64,000 nt of DNA from Lineus longissimus (GCF_910592395.1 NC_088323.1:5024001-5088000); one strand, 5' to 3'. Positions 35,191 through 48,500 are shown, counted from the first letter of the stretch. Numbers and translations are program-made. The notes: generated from the letters alone by a model not told the origin.

Positions 35191-35776
35191 TGCTGAGAAC
35201 AGCGTTATTTGAAGCATCATTTTACAGAAAGATCTATTGATATAATGGGAAGTTCTACTACACAGTATAAAATACAAACAAAACTATACAAGCAAAATGG
35301 GTTCAATTGACACAAGTAGAATACCCATCCCTGCTGTTTTGCATACAGTAGTCAAAATTTATCATTTCGTGCAATGTGTTTTTTCAAGACTGAATGTTTT
35401 CAACGCACTTCACTTGACAATGTGGTGCTTTCTTCAGATTTATCGGATTCTGATTTGGCTGAGAACCTGTGTACAAATGTCCACTGTCCTGCCCGTTCAG
35501 GAAAAAAAAAATTCGCGGGCGGGACCATGAAAAAGGAATTGAAGGTTTCTTGACATATGACCCACATAGGGTTTAACTGTACCGTTAAAAAGTAGGTCAC
35601 ACAGACCTCCATCATTGTCAATATGTAGAGATTTGAGCACATGTCCCTATATCAAATTTGATGAATCAGTCAATGTAGAATCGTGAGAAATGTGGCACCT
35701 TCAGTGAAATTATAGAGGTGGCCTCTCTGAACACGGACCTAAATAAATACATAGAACAATGTGTTTTTTATGATAA

Positions 35777-35782
35777 TTTATT
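35777..35782 (-). terminator. Poly(A) signal for the 260-codon gene
   Basis: AATAAA on the minus strand, about 180 nt after the stop at 35963. Confidence 0.5.
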
Positions 35783-35962
35783 ATTAAATCATTTTTCGTC
35801 TTTGTACATACTTTATACAAACGATTAACAATATCTTGCTCGGGTGACGAACTCTTGCCATCCATGCAGGCCGACGGCTGGGGTCCCAGCAACGGTCAAG
35901 ATTGGCCTTGCACACTCTGAAAGTCATTTTGTGTCATTTTAATGCTTAAATAAACGTATTTT

Positions 35963-36745
35963 TTAATCGGTCAGATCAGGACATTCTGCGGACCGCCTTA
36001 TAACAGGAGGAAGGACTTTGTGGACTTTGTCCCAGCATCGAGAGTCAAGGCGTGGATAGTCCAGTGGGCTGGGGACGCCCAGAAAGTCATTTTGGCTCAA
36101 CGGACTTTTTCTTCTGTTCTTTGGTGATGCCAACACCGGACAACGAGGTGAAATGTTTGATAGCGAGTTGTCGCCGGAGGATGCTGGAGAGTTTACACTC
36201 CTGTCATCCATGTCGCTTCCACGCAATGATGCTGTGCTTCCGATAGACGAGGATCTGTGACACGGGTAGACCTGATTGATTTGGGGAATTACAGTGTAGC
36301 TGCTGATGTGGTCGGCGTCGAAGCTGAATTTATTCTGAGACGATTGTGGTATTTTGCCGTGAATGAACTTGTCGTGTCCAAAGATCCTACGATCAATTGA
36401 GGATGCTGTTCGGTTTGGGAGTAACGCCGGCAACAACTCAGAACTCGGGGATAGCTGTTTGCTACTTGGTACATCCTCAATTTGGATTTGGGGCAGCTTT
36501 TTCGGCCGGCTCGTGACTTTGTGGAGTTTTGCTCGGAGTTTTGGCGAATTGGCCTCAACAGACATAGGTACATCGATAACGCTTCCCGAGCGGGAACAGC
36601 GCCTGTGAGTGATCTCATGGTTTGAATCGGGCCTTCTCAAACACGTCGTGCTACCGGATGGGGTGTTGTTGAGTGACTTCCGGTCTCCAAAGAACTTGCA
36701 CAAGCTGATTATGTCCATCTCCTTCGCTGATCTCATGGAAGGCAT
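35963..36745 (-). CDS. Unknown Ser/Pro-rich basic protein, 260 residues
   Basis: Intact ORF with a true ATG (36743-36745) and TAA stop. An acceptor (TTTTGATCAG after a pyrimidine tract) lies 11 nt upstream at 36757-36759. A donor at 37291-37295 and a TATA box at 37397-37404 complete a two-exon gene with a non-coding first exon. The protein starts MPSMRSAKEMDIISLCKFFG and ends VIRRSAECPDLTD. It is rich in Ser, Pro, Arg and Lys with short acidic patches, has no signal peptide or membrane segment, and looks largely disordered. I recognise no domain. The shadow frames on the other strand are short. It lies upstream of boule on the same strand and is divergent from the WSC-PKD gene. Gene status is likely; function is unknown. 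Confidence 0.72.
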   Translation of the reverse strand: MPSMRSAKEMDIISLCKFFGDRKSLNNTPSGSTTCLRRPDSNHEITHRRCSRSGSVIDVPMSVEANSPKLRAKLHKVTSRPKKLPQIQIEDVPSSKQLSPSSELLPALLPNRTASSIDRRIFGHDKFIHGKIPQSSQNKFSFDADHISSYTVIPQINQVYPCHRSSSIGSTASLRGSDMDDRSVNSPASSGDNSLSNISPRCPVLASPKNRRKSPLSQNDFLGVPSPLDYPRLDSRCWDKVHKVLPPVIRRSAECPDLTD

Positions 36746-37295
36746 ATTTCTTTTGCCTGATCAAAAGAAGAAAGAAAGAAAAGCTAATACAGCACTAAAG
36801 GTGTTAATTCTTTCCACTTTTCATTTCTCGCTTTTTGCACTGTTGCTTTGTGATGAAATATATGCCCACTCTTCTTAAACCTGTGTTTCCAACGAAAAAT
36901 TAAAATTGTCGAATACATTCAGACTAGGAACTACGTTTTAGGTCGTGGGGCGGAGGGACGAAACACCTATTTTGTCCTCCATAAATCTGAAAATTGGCCA
37001 AAATCCGCATGAAAAAGTGTTTTTGGTGACACTGTGTGGGCTGACGTTAATGGAGATCGGTCCAGCACATCACATGACTCGCAGTGACGCAATGCCAAAA
37101 ATGTGCATTCGGCCATTTAAATGTATCTCTCAAAAGGCAGATCAGGGTATCAGCAAAAGTATTCTGGGATGTCACAATGGACATCATTATTTTTTTGATA
37201 ATCACCCTTTACTTGTCTTTTGGCAGATATTTGTAGTGGTTGTAAGTATGTAGCCACTTGTTTGACGGTACAGTCGTCAATGAGAGGAATCTTAC

Positions 37296-37370
37296 CTTTA
37301 GAATGCTTCGTCTAGTTACGCAACGGAAAATTCAATGGCTAGGTGTGTGTGTGTCCTGCTGTGTTGTCTA
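37296..37370 (-). other. Non-coding first exon of the 260-codon gene (5' UTR)
   Basis: Runs from a start inferred about 27-30 nt after the TATA box to TCTAAAG and donor GTAAGA. It contains no ATG, so the first ATG of the mRNA is the one at 36745. The left end is firm; the right end is estimated. Confidence 0.55.
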
Positions 37371-37396
37371 TCTGTCTGGTTTCTTGGATGTTTCAC

Positions 37397-37404
37397 CTTT
37401 TATA
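37397..37404 (-). promoter_or_regulatory. TATA box
   Basis: TATAAAAG on the minus strand, within GCTATAAAAGGTG, a near-perfect core-promoter match placed correctly for the exon at 37296-37370. Confidence 0.6.
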
Positions 37405-37497
37405 GCACGCGCTATATTGGCATTGTGGCCTTCGCATGTGATTGGTTGAGACATGACGACACGTTTGCACCTCTTACTATTAGACCCTAGATACATT

Positions 37498-38160
37498 CCT
37501 AATGAACTGACCCCGCCCCCCCCCCCCACTTCCATTATAGTCAAGGGGGCCGCAGGCGCGTTCCCGATTTTTCTGGAAAAGGGGGTTAATTTTCACTCTT
37601 GTTTCGGGGAAAAATCCCCGAAAAATCAATAAATAGGGGTGTTATTACTGCTATTTTCCCTTCAAAAACTGAAAATAGGGGTATATTTTCTCATGTTTTC
37701 CTTCCCTGGGTCTTCTTCCCCGAAAAGATTTTTAAAAAGCCCGTTTTTACGGGCCGTTTTATCCCCGGTTAAAATTATCTAACGCGCAGGGGCATGCGGT
37801 CATGAATCTTCCCGCCACCCCGTTCCCGCTCTTTCCACGCTGCAGAGAGAATAGGGTCCGTCAGGGGTGTTGGTAATCGTGTCAATTCCCTCTCCATGTA
37901 GTTGAGCTACACTCAACTCCTACACTCCGCCCGGGCCTCAATAAGCCGAGAACAACATGGCACCCGATTCGAGAGGAGTGAACCGTGGCCGGTGCAAAGA
38001 TTATAATAGGGGGTCAATTTCCTCACAAAAGCCCGCAAATAGGGGGTACAAAAAAATGCGGTTTCCTTCCATTAGGGGGTGATTTTAAAACTTGAGAACA
38101 AGCCTATACCCACTAAATAAGGGGAGTGGGGGGGGGGGGGGGGCGGGGAACTGATTAGCG
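37498..38160. repeat. Inverted-repeat element with C-run/G-run ends
   Basis: The left end reads CTAATGAACTGACCCCGCC then a C-run and ACTTCCATTATAG. The reverse complement of the right end reads CTAATCAGTTCCCCGCC then a C-run and ACTCCCCTTATTTAG. Between them a phrase like AATAGGGGGTCAATTTCC recurs about six times. Non-coding. Probably a MITE or foldback element; TSDs not identified. Confidence 0.5.
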
Positions 38161-39454
38161 TCTCATCTCTCACTGCTGATAGTCGTTTTTTCTGTAGTCG
38201 TGTAATGTAAAAGGTTAAGAGGAAAATAGCATTCATAATAACATGACCCGGGTATTGGTTGAACTTGTGCCGAGCCGGACATAAGTATTATGTGGTATAT
38301 AGGCCTTGTGATGGGCGTCTATACCAGTGTTCTCCGTAGGGTCTGTGAATGGTCCGGCGGATCTACGATATTTGACGAAATCTTCCTCGCGCGCGGGGAA
38401 AAAAAATCGAGATTTTACTTAAAAGTTCTTTTTTAGTTACATTTAATGACTTTTATGAATTTTTAAAGTATTTTTCATGTCTTTAGAGTCATAACGGGGC
38501 TAATGGAAGTGAACTATGGAGTGTCCGTGGGTCATAAAAAAACTTTTAAAAAAGTTTTTTTTTGGTCAGGGCGCTAATGGAAGTTGACTCTAGAGTGTCT
38601 GTGGGTCATAAAAAAACTTTTTAAAAAAGGTCAGGCGGGCAGAGACATGTGCTTTTTGAGAAATATGCTTTTTGATAATATATTTAAGAAAATGTGGTCT
38701 CACTGGTCAGTTTAGAACTTGTATTTTGACAGGGCCATATCAATGCGCCAGTGACGTTTTGATGGATATGGTGTACGGAAATTTTTTTTTCCTCAGGCAA
38801 TCGGTATTGGAATGTTTTTAAACTTTATTATGCTATTGGCAAAGGGTTCTTCTTGACACATATAAAATTTTGTGCAGATTGATTGGTCCAAGGTGTACTT
38901 TTTTACCAAAACTTATGCACAACAATGTACACGTAATGTACACAGGTTTTAATAGAGAGCTCTGGCCAGGCATCCCCCCCCCCAGGCGGCCCATGTTCAG
39001 GTGGCCCCCCTTAATTGTCAGGGGGCCCGCCAGACCATTAAGGCCAGTGGATAACTCTGTATTCCGCAGGCACCAAGGCCAGCTTGGTCTGAGCCATCAC
39101 ATCACTCTGCTTGCGAAGACATGCACAACCTGCCCGTCTTCTCTTCCCTCGGGAAAATGTGTCTCATTTTCACCATGGTCAATGGAAATCCACAATTCAC
39201 CATGGTGAACTGTGAGCACTTCACCATGGCGAATTCAGGCCATTGTTTCGTCAACCAATCATTTTCGCAATAGGCACCCCGGCAGAGGTGTATGGGAGAA
39301 CTGACCCCGTCCGCGGAATAATTTGGTGCATTAGAACTACTTTCTGGTCAAAAGAAAAATGGCCACTTCGGAAAGTTGTGAGGTTTTGAAAGGAGTTCGA
39401 TAAAAGTTTGTGGCTGCGTTCTACATGGGATATCCGAGTTATCATTATGGGATT
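38161..39454. other. Upstream region of the WSC-PKD gene
   Basis: Contains a 74-bp tandem duplication at about 38499-38640 (GCTAATGGAAGT...GTGGGTCATAAAAAAAC), a GC-rich palindromic stretch at 38965-39050, and three TTCACCATGG motifs at 39165-39230. One of these is the 14-bp palindrome at 39196-39209. No TATA box identified. Confidence 0.5.
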
Positions 39455-39512
39455 ATGAAGACAAATATGTTATATGGACTATTGTTAATCTTAATCGTTA
39501 ATCATGTAGCAG
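39455..39512 (+). CDS. WSC-PKD gene exon 1: signal peptide
   Basis: 58 nt from ATG (MKTNMLYGLLLILIVNHVA) to donor GTAAGG; phase 0 to 1. A second in-frame ATG lies four codons downstream. Confidence 0.8.
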
Positions 39513-42500
39513 GTAAGGCTGATTTTTGATACGGACGGAACAGTTTTTCTTCACTTAACTTTCTCTTTTGACGTATGAGCGTATAGTGTACACTGTATTG
39601 GTATCGCAATGTACAGCGTGTGTGCTACTTTGTGTGTGAAGCATTGTATACCGGGCCTAAAACCTCTGACACTCTGTCAAATTTTCATCAAAGTTATTTA
39701 GAATTGTTCAGTTTTGTGCCGCGGGTTATTTCTTACATGTTATTGAGCAGAGATTGTGGATCATATGAATTAAGTAGGGTTTTCCGTGTGTGCCTGGGAG
39801 TTTTAGGTCAGTGGTGTAACAGAATTTATTGTCCCTGCCGAAAAGTCTTCCTATCAATATGAACTATTGTGTAACGTCATCCCTCAAGTAAGTTTCTGTA
39901 TCATTGAACGAGCCATGGTCACATGATCGTATTGTACTTAAGACAGTTGGCGCAAAATTTCTACAGCTTTTTTGCTATCCGTCACCCATTCCACAGGCAA
40001 CTGGAGTTAACCGTGAAATACAAGTAACAGTAGACGAACTATATCAAAATCTTCTTGACGTTGTTCATGTCTTCTAGTTTCAATGATATATGAATGATTC
40101 ATTTAAAAAATGTCCATGTTGGTTAATCTCAAGATACCTGTGGAATTTTGTATAATTGCTGCGGCTATTTTCACAAACCATGTTTTTCGTGATAGTACCG
40201 GTGAGCCTTTAAAACTCACTTTCTCTTATTAAGTGGTCTACATGTATATGCTCTGTATCTTGGTACATCTTGATAATTCTGCACAAAGATTAGAACAAAG
40301 AGGCTATCATAATCAGTTTCTGATTACAATGATATGCAAGGCTGCCTTGCTGCAAAATAATGAAATAAATCACACAATAACATTTACAAATACATCCTAT
40401 ATGATTTTTATGCAGTTGTCGTTGTGAAGAAAAATAAACTAACTTTTTGTGCAGAGAAAGCTTGAGGCCTCTGGGTGTGTAATAGCCATCTTCTATGTAT
40501 TATACCTTGCCCGAGTCAATGTTAACTTATGAATATTTTGTTCTCGTTGATTTGATCAATGAAATGAAATAATATTTGAACAAGTTCTTATTATGTTGGG
40601 GTATGTATATTGAAACAACACATATTTGAACAAATTTAACACTTGCATTGACTGTTGGATTCTGGTCTTGTGGCATTTGGGACAACCTAGGTTATCACGT
40701 TTTTGAACTTGACAGTGTCATTCTTAATTATGATATCCTGATTGATTTTCAATTAGTAGGCCAGGTCATTTCCTGTTTAAGAAAAAAATGTCACTCATTT
40801 GCATCTTTTTGAACATAAAGTTAAAATCACTTGGACAATCTTATTCTTACATGTGTGGTGCATTATTATTCTTAAATTAAACAAGTTCCCGCAAATCCCA
40901 AAGCCTGTTAAAAAGCAATGGTGTTGAAATTGTGACACAGTTTATAGGTGTTATGATGCCAACCCGCTTTTATAAACAATTTTTTGCATTGTACACAGGC
41001 ATGCAGTGCCTTTTGATATACACTACTGTAGTGGTCTACACTTTGTGTGTCCGAATTGTCCTGTCTACATTGTATATATGTATAGGCCTATATATCTTCT
41101 TTACTTCATATTGTATGTATTGGCTTATTCTTCTGTGGACATGGCCCAGGGCATCGCCATTGTCACCAAATCATCCATTGTTCGATGCATTCAAGCGCAC
41201 AGTTGGCAAATTAGTTCCCGATTTGTTGTGGGACGTGCTCAACAATACGCTGCCTGGCCTGAGCACTTATTTCATTACTTTTATGATTATTTTTGGATAT
41301 CTTGATATTTCGATAATACATGTGTGGACAGTCTTATAGTATTTATACATGTATGGTACCAGGTTATCATACAAAGTGTCCCAGAAAAAAATTCCACACT
41401 TCTAATTCAAATTTGAATAAAAAACTGCCCAAAAGTAGGCTAATTGTGGGAGATTTCCAAAAGTAGGCTAAATGTGGGAAACTATATCAAGACTAAGTCA
41501 TTTTAAGCTTTTGTTAAGATTTATTTACGTATTTAACCGAAAAAACTACTTCTGGCTTTTGATAAAAGCACCTTGGCACTTTTCACAAAACACTTCCATT
41601 CAGAAATTGGGCTATTTCCCTCAATTATTTTATGAGATAGTGTCCTATTCAGGGCAACTTCAAGACGTCAACAGTGGTAATGAAGAACAGGTTCCAATTT
41701 ATTTCCCAAAGCTCTCTTATATTGCCTGTGATTTGTGTTGGAACTTACAAGATGTATGGCAATGTACCCTCAAGGCAAACTCAGTGGTGTCTATTCAAGT
41801 TGGGGCTTCACGCATCCTTTCTATTATTGACACTTCCGCAACATTCCCACTCAGCATCGGCCTATTATACTCAAATTGGTACTCAAAATGGTTATGAATG
41901 GAAATAATGAAAGCAGCATTCTATTGTATTCATTGCCAGCGCTGCAAGCAGTGCAATTCAATGACCACCGGTGTCCATTTAGCAGAAATGTCTGCCCCCT
42001 ATTGAGGATCTTGTGAAATAAATAGTGTACTGCATGCATTTCAATTTATTGTTCCAGCAGCAGCTAATTCTAATTCCTCCTGGTATGAAGGGTGCTATGT
42101 TAGTGATAACGCGTCTGCTCAAGTCCTGTCATTCCGTCCCCCTGGTGTCGATCTTGCCAAACTATCTCCTGCCAAATGCAGCCAACATTGCCGAAATGCG
42201 AAGTAAGTACAGAGGGCACGTCCAAGATTTGAAAAAAGAGGGGCACCACTGTAGCCTTTATGATAGCTCTATAAACAATATTGGACAATTTCGTCTAGCT
42301 TAAAAGGGTATGCTGTTGGTAAAACTGATGTTCCAGGAAAATAGAAATGCAGTTATATACAATGTCATAGTGCAGTTACATGTATTATGCATATGAACTT
42401 CCTGAAACTGAGTATCTATAGTATTCCTATCTATCTATTACGTCATCACCGGCATTCTGGAGGGACCGACAAAAGAAAGCAAACCCAAAACACCATGACA

Positions 42501-45500
42501 GCATTTGATTCTTTTAAGTCAGGCATTACAAATCATTCCTCCAACATCGCTGACTGTGAAAATACTCTATCAACACTATTCCATACTACACTACAATTCT
42601 GCCATTCAGTTATCATAATCCTTAGTTGTGCTAGCATTTTAAATTGTTACCGAGTGAAAAGTTTGATTGTGCTACCATTTGAAGGATATTTGTAACTGTT
42701 GAAAATGTGTCAGCAGGCTAGCATGGCTAGCTTACATGACCCTGTCATTGCTGTGTAGTGTGCAAATTGTATACCATGCTTCACGCATGTCCCAAGTCAA
42801 AACAAACATAAATACTGTTTAAAAACATGAAGAAAAAAAAAGATATTTCATGTGGATTTGGATAAAGATGTTTTTGTCCTCTTGAGAATAGGGTAATGTA
42901 TGATATGACCCAGTTCCTCTTCAAAGAAGTACTTGTATGGAGGGAAGTATAAAATGTGCCCGAAATTTCGGATTCTCGACAGTGGCATTCTTAAAAAAAT
43001 AGTGTTCCAGTCTATTTCACTTTCAGCTTAAAAAATGCCATTATGACTATGAGGGCAAAATAATGCTGACAAAATCATAATCACTGATCTCTACATAGAA
43101 AGTGTTGGCATGTCTACATGGCCTGTATAAAACATTTATTCGAATGGGATCAGTCTGGTGAATATGGTCTTGTCAGTCTGATGAAAACAATTTTGTTTTC
43201 CATCAGTTTAAAAACTTCCCTAATGATCATTGCATACCAGTCGAACATGACCACATGAACTTTTGGTTTTGGGATAATAGGAATTTACCTCTTCACCATG
43301 GGGTCAAGACTCTTGCCTTCTATTTTCGCTCAATAATGAGGATGTTGACCCTTTTGTAGCTGACAGTGGCCTTAGTATGACCATTACTGTAACCTAATGA
43401 ACACCTGATTTGCGCACTGCTTTTTTTTTTGCAATCCTTCTTTTTACATGTATTTCCATGATTGTTTCACTAGCTGTGAGAGGCAAACACAAATATTTTA
43501 AAACTCTTATTGGCGGCAAAGCCAGAATAAACCCTTTCACAGTAGGTGATGGGCATAGCGTCTCATGTCACTTGTCCCCGTTACGTGCAGGTCACATAAG
43601 TCGTAGTTCCACTTATCATAAAACCCCTTGTTTTTTCAAGACCCGTGTCTTCGCCGTGTGTCAAAAAAACCCGGGGCGCACTTACACCTATCAGTGGTGT
43701 TAGATAATGGTTAATAGCCCCGGCGACAGGTGCGCTGTAGGTAGGGAGCTCTCCTGTGTTTCTTTCCCGTTGGAGGGAAATTTCGCATGCGCAATACAGA
43801 GGCAACTACACCGCACCATCTGTCGCCGGATCTTAGAACTTGTAATTGCTGTGTCTATTCAGATTCCACCTATCAAAAAACCTGTGTTGAACACGGGTCT
43901 AAATTAGCCCCCCGATGAGCCCCATCGAGCTTGATGGGGCTAATAGACACAGGGATTTGACACACGGGTCTATTTAGACACGGCAATTCATATGTGTAAG
44001 TGCAAAAGACACGGGGATTTGATAGGTGGAAGTACGACTATTGGTTCAATTCATCAATACCTGGCGAACTGATGCCGTTGGTATAGGTTATACCATAAGA
44101 GAGATTTTATCTTCATGTACTTTTTGTGACTTTTGAACTTGCCAAAACAGGGCTTTAAAAACATGTTTATTTGTTGTTTTAGCTATCAGTATGCTGGTGT
44201 GCAGAGCAACACCTGTATGTGTGCTAACAGCACCAGTAGGCTAGTATCAACGGCAACAAATCAGCGTTGCAATAACAGGTACGTATTTGTTAAGATTTAT
44301 TGACACTTTGGTGCTTCATAATCATGAGTTGCCTTGGCAACTATAAAATCTTAGTTTTGGTGCCAAATTGTTTCAATTTAACCTCTCTAATTAGGACACC
44401 TCACTGTTACTTGTCAGTCCTGAGGGTTTCTTAATAGAGACGTTCTACTGTAGTCCATTTAAAATTAGACTATCCTGAAAACCTGGTACCCATTTCCTCT
44501 GACTTTGCATTTGTATGAAAATTAGCAAAAGAAATTTGTTTATCAAATCAATGGTCTTAGCTTACGTTGGAATGATACAATCTAATTGGTTAGTTAATTG
44601 GAAGGTGCCAGGGGCTGGTCAGGGGTCATTTGGTCAGGTGGGAACTTGGTAAGATCCAATTACACTTTCACACAAATTGGATGGATGTTGTTACTGGCTA
44701 TTGTTACAACCTGTATAGTGCCTGCGTCTGATTCCTGTACTGTGATTAAAGCAAACTTCATATGAGCACCTAGGCATGCTTTCTTCCTGTGGTTCTCCAT
44801 TGTTTTAAAGAAAAAATGAAGAGAAATGACTGATTTTCCCTCCAAATTGCCCTCAAATGCATGCCAAACACGGCCAAACTTAGTCAAACTTGTTTGGCAA
44901 TGTTTGCCTGTGTTTGATAGTGTGGACGGGTCCCCAACATGATGTTGGCTCATGTTGGCCAACAATTGTTGGCGAATGTTTGCTAGTGTAGACCAGGCTT
45001 TACGACTACAATGCTGTAAGTAAAAAGCCCTGACGAGTAATCATGTTAGTTTGCCGTTTTAACACCAGATGTCTCTACTTGTTTATCTAGTCATTCTGCG
45101 AATTCGGGAATGAATACATGTTCCTCAAGGACCGAGTTAAGAGGCCAGAGTACTCTTTGAACCTATTGATAAGGAGAGGATTTGCTCAATGTAAAGGTCT
45201 GACATAGTGGGAGGGGGTGGTTGGTTCATTTGTGTGATCTGTGCTGCACAACCTTATATTTCTGGGGGGTATTTGTCATTGTATGCATTATGGAGGTAGA
45301 AAAATGGACTTGGGGTCATTTTCCCAAAAAATGGGGGGGGGGGGTTGGGCGACCGGAAACAGTACATTTCATCTGTAAAAGTTCCATTGTGAAATCCTTT
45401 GGATAATAAAGAGTCACAGTCGCATGAAACCAATATCACTTTTGTATGATGGTATAATTGCTTGATGAATTTTTCCATATTTCCGTCTTCTGCAGCTGTC

Positions 45501-48500
45501 AGAATGGAGATGAGATGCCCTGTGGCGACGCTGATGCAATTGCCGTCTATTCAGCCCACGGGCCATATCTGTTCGACGTGGTCATCGAGGTCGATCACAC
45601 CTTGGTCGTGGGGTCCAAGAATCAAATTGAGGTGATTGCAACTTATGCTGGAGCACCAGAAAATGTCTCGGCAGGTGAGTGGAGTATGAATAGAATTCGT
45701 TTTTTTGCACCTGGTTTTGCTACGACGGGTCACAAGTGGTCTACTTTGAAAGGTGTCCTGATTATACTACAAATTGAGTGGATATTACGAGTTCAGGTTT
45801 GAATACAGTGTCCGCAATGAAAAGGTTGTCATGCTTATAGTTATAGAGGTGTCCGTAGAGGGACGTTCCGGTGTAACCTTTAGCTAACAGGACATCCACG
45901 TTTTGCATAAACCACCAAAAGGTTCTGATCAACCGGAGTGACGCGTTTCTAATCATGACAGAGTGCTCTGAAGCGTTCGCGGCACTATCCGGATTTTTCC
46001 AGTCGTAAAAACGTTAATCGTTGCCGCAGCCGCAATAATTGAGCAGATGAAAGGTGCGCTTACATCCAGAGAAATTCCTGCGCAGAAGAATACAATCGTG
46101 AGAAAGAAATTAATCCACGTTATGCCCCCACCCCATGGGGCCCATTCAAAATACGCCTCATATCGAGAGTGCTATTGAGGTATAACCAGATTAGCTCAAG
46201 GAGGGATACATGTGATCTTTCTTCGGATTGAAATTGGACACAATAGTGCCACGATCTTATCAAGATTGTAGCAGTTTGCTTGAACGTCTTTTGTTGGAAG
46301 ATGTAAGATTTTACGCTCCGGGGCTGAGTTGTATGACCGTCAGAAGTCCCTGACCTGTCCCTTTAAAGTGGTAAACAGGAGCTCTTGTTTAACTGTCTTT
46401 TGTATTCCACGTAGCCTGTCCCTTTAAGGACTGTGTATAAGGTCTAAGTGGTCCAATTGGTTGTCTGACTGATATGGGCAGAAAGGGACCAGGGTCTGGT
46501 TTGGCTTGGGCTTAAAAGTATTCCTCGTTCAAACTCAAATATTGGAGATATACCATGAAATAGATGAGACACCCATCAACAAATAACATATTCTTGCCGA
46601 GCTGACTTCTCCCACTTCTATAGTGCCAATTTGGTATGGACTGATGTTTATTCATGGCTTGTCACACATATCATGAATTGAAGCCTTTTATGATGTTAAT
46701 AATATTGTTATTATTGTTGTCTCCAATTCATCAATTCTCGCAAGACGCAATCAACTTTATTTCAAATCTGGATTTATTTTCCTATAATCAGAGCGCGACC
46801 TCTTCTTTTTGTTAAACGTGCAGGATCCGTCATACTTCTTCCGAAACGCATTCCACTTTTGGGTATTGTATTTGTAATCTCTTTGTCATTATAACTGTCA
46901 CGTTAAACCGTTACAGAATTGTGCAATATTGGCGATAAATAACCAAGAAATTTGACAGGGACACAAAAGTCGGTTGGATGACTAAATGTTGCCATGGTTA
47001 CACAACATTAACTGGTATCCCACGTTGTGATGGTTAATGGCACCCGGTAAAACGATGCTGTCCTGCGAATGAATATTACGCGTACGGGGCTTTCGTGGGA
47101 TTAATGTGTTGCTGCACTTTATAATGGTAACATCCAAGTCTGTGATTAATGAGCGACTTAAAGGATGACTGCGTTAACTGTGCGCATCATTACTGCTCTC
47201 TGTACTGTTACGTCATCCTTTAAATGTACCTACAACTTGACGTGTACAGATGTCAGGCAGAACATTTTAAAATCAGTCAACTTGAAAATAGTCTATTAAA
47301 CAATCTTTTCAGGGTGGCCGGTATCCGATCCTGCTATTGCCGTTGTCACTTGGAGTATAGATGGTGCCACTGTCAGTCAGCAGACCACCACAGCCATTGG
47401 TAGCTTGGTTAAGTCGGTCATCGAGTACGATTTCAAGACGGAGGGAGAGCACCTTATTTGTGAGTATTACTTGAAATGTACCGGCAGAACAGTTGATTGC
47501 CAACCCTGAAATTTCCCTTTTCCCATTAAGATTGAAAAGGAAAATGTTTCGATTTGAGTACTGTCAGGCGTACCACTGGAGTACTAAAGGGTTATGCAAT
47601 TGCTGATTCATGTCAGGCAAGCTCGGCCAAATCTCACTCATTCTTCCTCTCTTCACGATTACCTCTATCTTACCGAGATGAGCTTAGCGTTAATATGAAA
47701 CGTTTTGCTACCACCGCGGACACATTTGGGAAAATCTCTGTAATCTTGTCCGAGGCTATTGGCTGGAGTGATGGTTAATGTTACACGTGAGGACCATTAA
47801 TATGACCTTGATTAGAGTGTGACCTTGTATGGGCGACTGTGGTTTTAGCGCCGTTAGGCGAGTAAGAGCTATTACGGTTCATCGTGGGATGACAGCTGTT
47901 AATATGAACAGAGCTTGCGGCCTTTGCAACATTCAGCAATGGATGAAGGTCGAATTTTCTCATACAAATATGCTGTAGAAACAACCGATCCGTTTTTCTT
48001 TAGTTCATGACCAGATTACCCAATCTTGCTCTGTTGTAACTCTGCCACCACTGGCGGTCACTACTACTAATACATCTGTGTTCAACCAGATGACCCAGGG
48101 GACCAAAGATGCCCTTGACTTGGCGCGGAGTCATTGATAGCCAAGTGTAAGCACTCCAGTGCTGGGAGTTCGAGATGATGCATAGATATTAGCTCTTATG
48201 CTATCAGATTACAGATTAGAATGTTGGTTATGGTGACCATCAGTATTGGTCACTGTTTGGGAGACTGCGTAAGTGAAATGTGACCTTCTGTGATCACAGT
48301 GAAATATTGATTTGGAGCCCACTGGAATATTTTGGAAGATGATATCATTGTACCAGGCTGTTTATAGAGCTTAAAAAACTTCCTGAATATTGAAAGGTGG
48401 TTAAAGGGAACATTTCCTTTCATTGACCTTTAGAAATGAAGGATAAAACCAGGGTTTCTGTGTATTGTGTACAGAACCATAACATGTATAACATAAGTCC

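Noticed and set aside
36052-36608. Plus-strand frames over the orphan gene
   Set aside because: Short and without motif; the minus-strand frame is longer and has promoter and splice support.
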